DNA of 64,000 bases, taken from the NCBI GenBank assembly GCA_038322235.1, contig JBBQFQ010000016.1, positions 23,353-87,352 of the forward strand, written 5' to 3'. The stretch's first letter is position 1. Each line of letters begins with the position of its first letter. The DNA is from SZAS-18 sp038322235. GTDB taxonomy: Bacteria > Verrucomicrobiota > Verrucomicrobiia > Chthoniobacterales > SZAS-18. The position numbers and the translations under genes are program-made. This document shows positions 60,057 to 64,000 of the stretch, piece by piece. The notes beneath the pieces were generated by a model. That model was not told the origin of the DNA and ran no database searches. It worked only from the letters and a program-made list of their open reading frames with translations.

Positions 60057-60642
60057 TTGCTCTCTCGAGCTCGCCCCCTCCCGATCGACAACTCCTTCCG
60101 CTCTGTCCTCCTCCCCTCCGACTCTCGCCCTCGACCTGTCCGAAATCGGTCTCGGCGTCGTCGCTCTCGCCATCCTCGCCACCATCTGGCTCTGGTGGCG
60201 GACGCGCCGGCTGCTCGATGACTTCGATCACGGCTTGCGGGAAAACGGCTTCCCGGCGGTCCTTCCGCCGCCGAACGGGCTTCCCCAGCCATTCTACAGC
60301 GCCCGGACAGGTCAGATCGCCCCGGGGGTGACGGTCACGCTCGTCCTCGGTACCACCACGCCAAACTCCCGAACCGACGAAGCCGCCGAGTTGCGCGAGA
60401 GCCGGACCGGGATCGGTGTCATCTTCCCGCCCACCCCGCGGTTTTCGGAAGCCTGGCTCGGCCGCTGGGAAAAGCTCTCCCTCGCGCATCATACCGCCTT
60501 CACCACCGGTGGGTCTGAAGCCCCCGATTCCGTGTATCGGCTCGCGACCGGCTCCCCGTTCCTGTTCTTCGACGTCCCCCACACTGGGAAGGCCCTCGCT
60601 GTCGTCTTGGGCTCGATCCGCTCGAATCTCCCACCCGCCTGA
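60019..60642 (+). CDS. Membrane-anchored hypothetical protein
   Basis: A 207-residue protein with one membrane segment near residues 43-60 (LGVVALAILATIWLWWRTRR) and a soluble C-terminal part with FSEAWLGRWEKLSLAHHTAF and SPFLFFDVPHTGKALAVVLG. I do not know the family. The only standard start is GTG 60019, which overlaps the preceding gene by 38 bases; the first 40 residues are low in structure and the real start could be a non-standard codon near 60100. Confidence 0.55.
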   Translation: MPPNLARSASNDNCSLELAPSRSTTPSALSSSPPTLALDLSEIGLGVVALAILATIWLWWRTRRLLDDFDHGLRENGFPAVLPPPNGLPQPFYSARTGQIAPGVTVTLVLGTTTPNSRTDEAAELRESRTGIGVIFPPTPRFSEAWLGRWEKLSLAHHTAFTTGGSEAPDSVYRLATGSPFLFFDVPHTGKALAVVLGSIRSNLPPA

Positions 60643-60687
60643 GCGCAGATCGGGGGACACAAAAACCCGGCGTTCCCCCATCAGCCT

Positions 60688-61470
60688 TTACAAGTCACCG
60701 CCGAACGCGAGCATTTGGCGGTATTCGACGAGGATGGAGCGGAGCGCCGCGATCGTTGCCGCGACCTGCCGATCCCGCGGCGCCCGTCCCGGCGTCTCAA
60801 AGATGATCTCGAACGGCGGCGGATGCAGTTTGCCCGCGTCGCTCAAGACTCCCTCGTAGCACCGCTCGCGGATGATTCCCGAGGCCGCGGGAAATCCGTC
60901 AATCACATCGTCATGCGCCACCGGCAGATGCGCGCCCGCGGCGAGCAAGGCCGGCTGCGCGAGAGCCTCGGTCAGCGTGGCGCCCCGGACGTAGCAATAG
61001 AGGCCCGATGCGGTGTCGTCGGAATGCAGCGAGACGAGTCCGTGAAAACGCATGGAGCCCAACTCGCGCTCGAGCAAGGCCACTTCCGGCTCACCGGAGC
61101 CGCGCCAGAATTCGCGATTCAGGTCCAGGCCGGCGCGGGAGTGCCGCGTGCCGTCACGGAAGCCCGTCGGATTGCAGACCGGATAAAGCTCGAGTTCGTA
61201 GCCCTCGGCGACTTCCGGCCGGCCGATGAGCTCAAGAGCGAAGTCACGCAGCGCGATCGCCCCTTCGGGTTCGTCTCCATGAATCGCCGCGAAGATCCCG
61301 AGCCGGACCGCGTCTCCTCCGCCCGCCCGACCGGTGAGGCTGAGCCGGGGAAGGAAACACCGCTCAGCCCCCTGAAAAAACTCCCCCGCCTCGGCGTAGC
61401 GGACGCATCGCCCCGCCGCGGCCGCCGCGGCAATGAGCGGTTCGAGCAGCGCGTTCAGCGGGTCGGTCAT
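60688..61470 (-). CDS. Zinc carboxypeptidase / succinylglutamate desuccinylase-like protein (M14/AstE)
   Basis: A 260-residue metalloprotein. Zinc ligands are His64 and Glu67 in FAAIHGDEPEG and His149 in LVSLHSDD. Substrate-binding residues lie in CNPTGFRDGTR and LDLNREFWRG, and the catalytic Glu in FEIIFETPG. The fold is that of AstE/aspartoacylase and M14 carboxypeptidases. It has no signal peptide. The substrate may be an acylated amino acid or a small peptide. It is convergent with the preceding gene and divergent from the papain-like protease. Confidence 0.88.
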   Translation of the reverse strand: MTDPLNALLEPLIAAAAAAGRCVRYAEAGEFFQGAERCFLPRLSLTGRAGGGDAVRLGIFAAIHGDEPEGAIALRDFALELIGRPEVAEGYELELYPVCNPTGFRDGTRHSRAGLDLNREFWRGSGEPEVALLERELGSMRFHGLVSLHSDDTASGLYCYVRGATLTEALAQPALLAAGAHLPVAHDDVIDGFPAASGIIRERCYEGVLSDAGKLHPPPFEIIFETPGRAPRDRQVAATIAALRSILVEYRQMLAFGGDL

Positions 61471-61599
61471 GCCCGGACAGATTACGCCGGCTCAGGCAAT
61501 TCCGCGATTCCGCGCGTGAGGTCCGGAACTGGCTGGCGTTCCGTTTGATGCGTGAATAAGCATTGCCCGCGGGCCGCGTGACCGCGAATAATCGCGGAC

Positions 61600-64000
<2,401 letters not shown>

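Noticed and set aside
59319..60185. N-terminal extension of MobA
   Set aside because: It runs antisense through the duplicated beta-repeat protein; the MobA nucleotide-binding loop begins just after 59318.

Overview
The window is 64 kb of high-GC bacterial chromosome with tightly packed genes on both strands and only a few gaps over 300 bases. Several features suggest a member of the Verrucomicrobiota: a PEP-CTERM sorted exported protein, two exported proteins sharing a C-terminal 'IGGF...ALGPSL...YDL' domain that I associate with that phylum, a PadR/ADOP permease pair, a FabD with GLSLGE at its active site, and weak or absent Shine-Dalgarno sequences. This assignment is an inference from gene content; no rRNA gene is present to confirm it. 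I see no tRNA, rRNA, CRISPR array, intact insertion sequence or prophage.

Layout. 0-10 kb: a sugar-phosphate nucleotidyltransferase, an exported M13 peptidase, a zinc alcohol dehydrogenase, a 3D-domain lipoprotein, an HAD phosphatase/sulfotransferase pair, peptide deformylase, a tonB-exbB-exbD run and 2-phosphosulfolactate phosphatase. 10-16 kb: rex translationally coupled to an 8-oxoguanine glycosylase gene, an EF-hand lipoprotein, a MscK-type channel, an FkbM methyltransferase and a SanA-like protein. 16-20 kb is looser: a large exported protein, a 22-bp tandem repeat array, a small exported protein and what looks like a decaying gene. 20-28 kb: a LysR regulator, a YggS protein, a DUF971 protein, a two-gene RND efflux operon and a DUF4331 protein whose signal peptide is out of frame by one base at a C6 run. 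28-43 kb is core-rich: fabD, rpmI-rplT-pheS, bioA, a vapBC-type toxin-antitoxin pair, pyrD and rpoA-rplQ, interspersed with membrane and hypothetical proteins.

43-64 kb is more accessory: PadR + ADOP permease; a three-gene signalling operon (Ras/Rab-like small GTPase, sensor histidine kinase, response-regulator/metallo-beta-lactamase fusion); a DUF1460 exported amidase-like protein; a PAS hybrid kinase split by a frameshift; a TPR + HupE/UreJ pair; an alpha/beta hydrolase, trmD and mobA in an overlapping run; a small exported protein made of an internal duplication; an AstE-like zinc carboxypeptidase; and, running off the right end, a papain-family protease with a proline-rich N-terminus and a very long acidic tail ending in a Glu-Pro repeat.

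The strongest candidates for something new are the GTPase-kinase-REC/MBL operon (48163-51217), the modular papain-like protease (61600 to the end) and the array of 20-bp mini-hairpins downstream of rplQ (42548-42707). Two genes (DUF4331 and the hybrid kinase) carry single-base frame breaks, so either the sequence contains indel errors or these loci are switched or decaying.
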